From Gammaproteobacteria bacterium (GTDB lineage: Bacteria > Pseudomonadota > Gammaproteobacteria > Chromatiales > Sedimenticolaceae), in assembly GCA_020445245.1 (NCBI GenBank), contig JAGRHB010000061.1, forward strand, positions 1 to 8,888: a DNA stretch of 8,888 nt, in the 5' to 3' direction. The position numbers were made by a program, and so were the translations under genes. Position 1 is the first letter of the stretch. The number at the start of each line of letters is the position of its first letter. Of the stretch, positions 6,472 to 8,888 are shown one piece after another. The notes under the pieces were generated by a model, which searched no databases, was not told the DNA's origin, and saw only the letters and a program-made list of their open reading frames with translations.

Positions 6472-8424
6472 TCAGCCGCTGGCCTCGACCGCTTGGGGCG
6501 TGTGCAGGCGGGAGTGCAACCTGTTGATCGGTTCCGGCTTTCCAAACAGGAAACCCTGAAACTGGCGACAACCCCTGGAAAGCAGAAAGCGCAACGCTTC
6601 ATCCGTCTCCACGCCCTCTGCAATCACCTCCATTCCCAGGTGTCTGGCCATCACGATGATGGTCTCGACGATGACGGCGTCGTTCGGATCGGTACCGATA
6701 TCACGGACGAACGACTGGTCGATCTTCAAGGTGTCCAGGGGCAGGCGTTTCAGATAGGCAAGGGATGAGTGCCCGGTGCCGAAGTCATCGACCGAGAAGC
6801 TGATGCCCAGTGCCTTGAGCGTGTGCATGCGCTCCACAGTCTGTTCGATGTTGTCGATAACGACACTTTCGGTGATTTCCAGCGTCAGACGCTCCGGTGG
6901 GGCCCCTGTGTCTGCCAGGATCACCCGCACGCGTTCGACGAAACCGGCCTCGCGAAACTGTTTCGGGCTGATATTCACCGAGATGTGCAGGTCCGCATCG
7001 GCACTGAGTCGCGCGAGGTCCTCGCAGGCGCGTCGCAGTACCCAGTCGCCCAGCTGGTATATCAATCCCGTCTCTTCCGCTATACGGATGAACTGCGCCG
7101 GTGACACGATGCCGTGTTCCGGATGCCTCCACCGCACCAAAGCTTCGGCACCGATGAGCTTTCCGTCGTCGGCCACCTGTGGCTGGTAGTACAGATCGAG
7201 TCCGCCGTGGGCGAGTGCGTGGCGCAGGCCGCGTTCGATCTTCAGGCGCTCGTCGACCGCAGCCTGCATGCTCGGCAGGAACAGCTGTGTGGTGTCGCGA
7301 CCGCTTTCCTTCGCGCTGTACATCGCCACGTCAGCCTGCTGCAGCAGGTCCTCGGGATCCTGCTGCCCCATGGGAAACAGTGTCACGCCGATACTTGCGG
7401 AAAGATGCAGGGTGTGGCCTTCAATCGTGAAGGGGTGGCGAAACAGCTCCAGCAGTTCGATGGCGAGTTGCTGGGTGTTGGCCACCGCGTTGCCGTCTGA
7501 TGCACCGATCTCGGGAATCAGGGCGACGAATTCGTCGCCGCCGATGCGCGCGATGGTGTCTTCGCCACGCAGGCGCCGCAGCAGGCGCGCGGCGACAGAC
7601 TGCAGCAACTTGTCGCCGATGCGGTGTCCGAGTGAATCGTTGATGGTCTTGAAGTGATCCAAATCGAGGAACAGCACGGCACCCATATGACCGTGGCGGA
7701 TCGAACGTGCCATTTCCCGATGCAGGCGGTCGAGCAGCAGACGCCGGTTGGGAAGCCTGGTCAGCTGGTCATAAAAGGCCTGGTGGCGGATGGTGCGTTC
7801 CGCCTGCCGTCTTTCGTTGCGGATCCGCAATGATTCGAGAATGGTTCTGTGAAGCCGCCCCGACGATACGACGATCATCAGCGCGAACAGGGCCGTCATC
7901 AGTGCCATCGTATGACCGAGCACGTGATCCGCCGCGAGGAACCGCCACATCATCGGCGCCAGTGTCAGCAGCAGGAAGCCGGCTGCTAGGCCATATACCG
8001 CCGAAAGTGTGGTCACTGCCGCGGCACTGATACCGGCGATGACGAACGCAAGGAAGACCTGATGCACCATGCTGTCCGCAGGGAAAAGGAATAGCGCAGT
8101 CGATCCCCAGAGTGCGCCGGTCAGCAGGGTGCCGATTGCGGCCAGTGAACGCCAGGACGGGTCGGCTTGCGATGCCTCGGTGGTCGCCGTAAAACGCCGG
8201 TATGTGGACCAGCGAAAGACGGATACCGTGGAGATGGCGAAGAACCAGGCGAGTATGAAGGAGTGAGCAACCAGTGCCCAGAGCGCAGCACTGAGAATGA
8301 TGCTGTTGATCAGATTCGCCGCCAGTGAAAGTGGGACGGCGGCAAAGACGATCTTTACCTGTTCGAGCGGGATGTTTACGTTGTCGTCAGAGTCCCTTGA
8401 TCGCGCGTCGGGCCTTGCAGTCAT
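6472..8424 (-). CDS. Membrane-bound GGDEF-EAL protein (c-di-GMP cyclase/phosphodiesterase)
   Basis: Predicted inner-membrane enzyme of c-di-GMP turnover, 650 residues. Residues 25-190 hold about five or six hydrophobic segments forming an unrecognised membrane sensor, followed by a charged linker helix (190-213). The GGDEF domain (about 214-380) has DQLTRLPNR, LFLDLDHFKTIND and an intact GGDEF at 295-299, with an RxxD inhibitory site (Arg286-Asp289) five residues before it. The EAL domain (about 395-640) keeps EAL (427-429), Asn484 in SVNISP, Glu519 in ITES, DDFGTG (546-551), Lys567, EGVE (603-606) and QGFLFGKP. Both activities are therefore possible; which dominates cannot be read from sequence. 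The ATG at 8424 has no clear ribosome binding site, so a different start is possible, but no better one was seen. It lies 110 bp after the YciK-like gene on the same strand. Confidence 0.93.
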   Translation of the reverse strand: MTARPDARSRDSDDNVNIPLEQVKIVFAAVPLSLAANLINSIILSAALWALVAHSFILAWFFAISTVSVFRWSTYRRFTATTEASQADPSWRSLAAIGTLLTGALWGSTALFLFPADSMVHQVFLAFVIAGISAAAVTTLSAVYGLAAGFLLLTLAPMMWRFLAADHVLGHTMALMTALFALMIVVSSGRLHRTILESLRIRNERRQAERTIRHQAFYDQLTRLPNRRLLLDRLHREMARSIRHGHMGAVLFLDLDHFKTINDSLGHRIGDKLLQSVAARLLRRLRGEDTIARIGGDEFVALIPEIGASDGNAVANTQQLAIELLELFRHPFTIEGHTLHLSASIGVTLFPMGQQDPEDLLQQADVAMYSAKESGRDTTQLFLPSMQAAVDERLKIERGLRHALAHGGLDLYYQPQVADDGKLIGAEALVRWRHPEHGIVSPAQFIRIAEETGLIYQLGDWVLRRACEDLARLSADADLHISVNISPKQFREAGFVERVRVILADTGAPPERLTLEITESVVIDNIEQTVERMHTLKALGISFSVDDFGTGHSSLAYLKRLPLDTLKIDQSFVRDIGTDPNDAVIVETIIVMARHLGMEVIAEGVETDEALRFLLSRGCRQFQGFLFGKPEPINRLHSRLHTPQAVEASG

Positions 8425-8534
8425 GCAGGCTGTAGCGTCAGCGCAACAAGCGACTTGAGCCGGATCCGGCCCTGCTCAGTCTGCCACCGTGATCCAGCCC
8501 TCTGGCATCCGGCCGCCAGGCCGTCGGCGACGCC
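8425..8534. other. Short intergenic region upstream of the GGDEF-EAL gene
   Basis: A 110-bp gap between two - strand genes. It contains a 12-bp perfect palindrome GCCGGATCCGGC (8459-8470) and a 5-bp stem CGGCC/GGCCG with a 4-base loop (8510-8523) just after the YciK-like stop. The latter has no T run on the - strand, so it is not a convincing terminator. No clear -35/-10 pair was seen. Confidence 0.5.
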
Positions 8535-8888
8535 TCAGTCGTCCCAGGTCAGCCGCTGTCCTGTGGTGCCGCGGCTGTCCGGTCCGATCGCCCACAAATA
8601 GAGCGGGGCCAGTGTCTCCGGGGTTTTCAGGTCGGCGTTGTCTTCACCGGGAAACGCCCGTTTGCGCATGGCTGTGCGGGTCGGGCCGGGGTCGATGCAG
8701 TTGACGCGAATTGCGCTGTTGTCGAGCTCGGCCGCGAGCGTCTGCGTCAATCCCTCGACGGCGAATTTGGACACGCCGTACGCGCCCCAGTAGGCCTTGC
8801 CCTGGTGTCCGGCCGCGTCCGTGGTGAACAACACACTGGCATCGGGTGACTGCTCCAGCAATGGCAGGCACGCCTGGGTGATGAAGAA
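8535..8888 (-). CDS. yciK: YciK-like short-chain dehydrogenase, 3' part (5' end outside window)
   Basis: C-terminal 117 codons of an NAD(P)-dependent short-chain dehydrogenase/reductase; the N-terminal Rossmann glycine motif lies beyond the right edge. The frame is open to the last base. Seen: the active-site YGVSK (Tyr at 8778-8780, Lys at 8766-8768), RVNCIDPGPTRTAMRKRAFPGE, and a final segment with APLYLWAIGPDSRGTTGQ. These closely follow E. coli YciK as I remember it (GAYAASKFATEG, NPGGTRTAMRASAFP, PLYLWLMGDDSR). The position 13 residues before the catalytic Tyr, normally Ser, is Asp (codon 8817-8819, in FTTDAAG). The substrate of YciK is not established, so the reaction cannot be stated. 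In E. coli yciK lies near rluB; here it is about 5 kb away. Confidence 0.88.
   Translation of the reverse strand, partial: FFITQACLPLLEQSPDASVLFTTDAAGHQGKAYWGAYGVSKFAVEGLTQTLAAELDNSAIRVNCIDPGPTRTAMRKRAFPGEDNADLKTPETLAPLYLWAIGPDSRGTTGQRLTWDD

Noticed and set aside
8510..8523. GC-rich hairpin after the YciK-like gene as an intrinsic terminator.
   Set aside because: The stem is only 5 bp and there is no T run on the - strand.

Overview
The window looks like the chromosome of a moderately GC-rich gammaproteobacterium. The strongest reason is the order trpS, scpA, scpB, rluB with a yciK-type oxidoreductase further on, which resembles gene neighbourhoods in gammaproteobacteria. In Escherichia coli rluB also lies close to yciK (recalled, not searched). 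I cannot name the genus. No tRNA, rRNA, CRISPR array, transposase or phage gene was seen.

Left part (1-4193, all + strand): a tightly packed run of housekeeping genes. It holds the 3' part of tryptophanyl-tRNA synthetase (with a four-cysteine pattern like the iron-sulfur TrpRS of Thermotoga), the condensin partners ScpA and ScpB, the 23S rRNA pseudouridine synthase RluB, and an endonuclease III-related DNA glycosylase of the MagIII-like type. Gaps are 2 to 18 bp, and scpB and rluB overlap by ATGA, so this is probably one operon. The scpB 3' end contains a perfect 19-copy hexanucleotide repeat encoding an alternating Ala-Glu tail.

Middle and right part (4195-8424): a cyclic-di-GMP and redox segment. 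A soluble GGDEF diguanylate cyclase (- strand) and a secreted tandem thioredoxin-fold protein (+ strand) diverge from a roughly 300-bp control region. That region holds a good sigma-54 promoter candidate for the GGDEF gene and several inverted repeats. A membrane-bound GGDEF-EAL protein (- strand) converges on the thioredoxin gene. By motif, the first enzyme should make c-di-GMP and the second could make and/or degrade it.

Right edge (8535-8888, - strand): the 3' part of a YciK-like short-chain dehydrogenase whose usual catalytic serine is replaced by aspartate.

Nothing here is a proven new system. The parts most worth a second look are the divergent control region at 5107-5403, the pure (GCCGAA)19 tract, and the pairing of c-di-GMP genes with a periplasmic thioredoxin-like protein.
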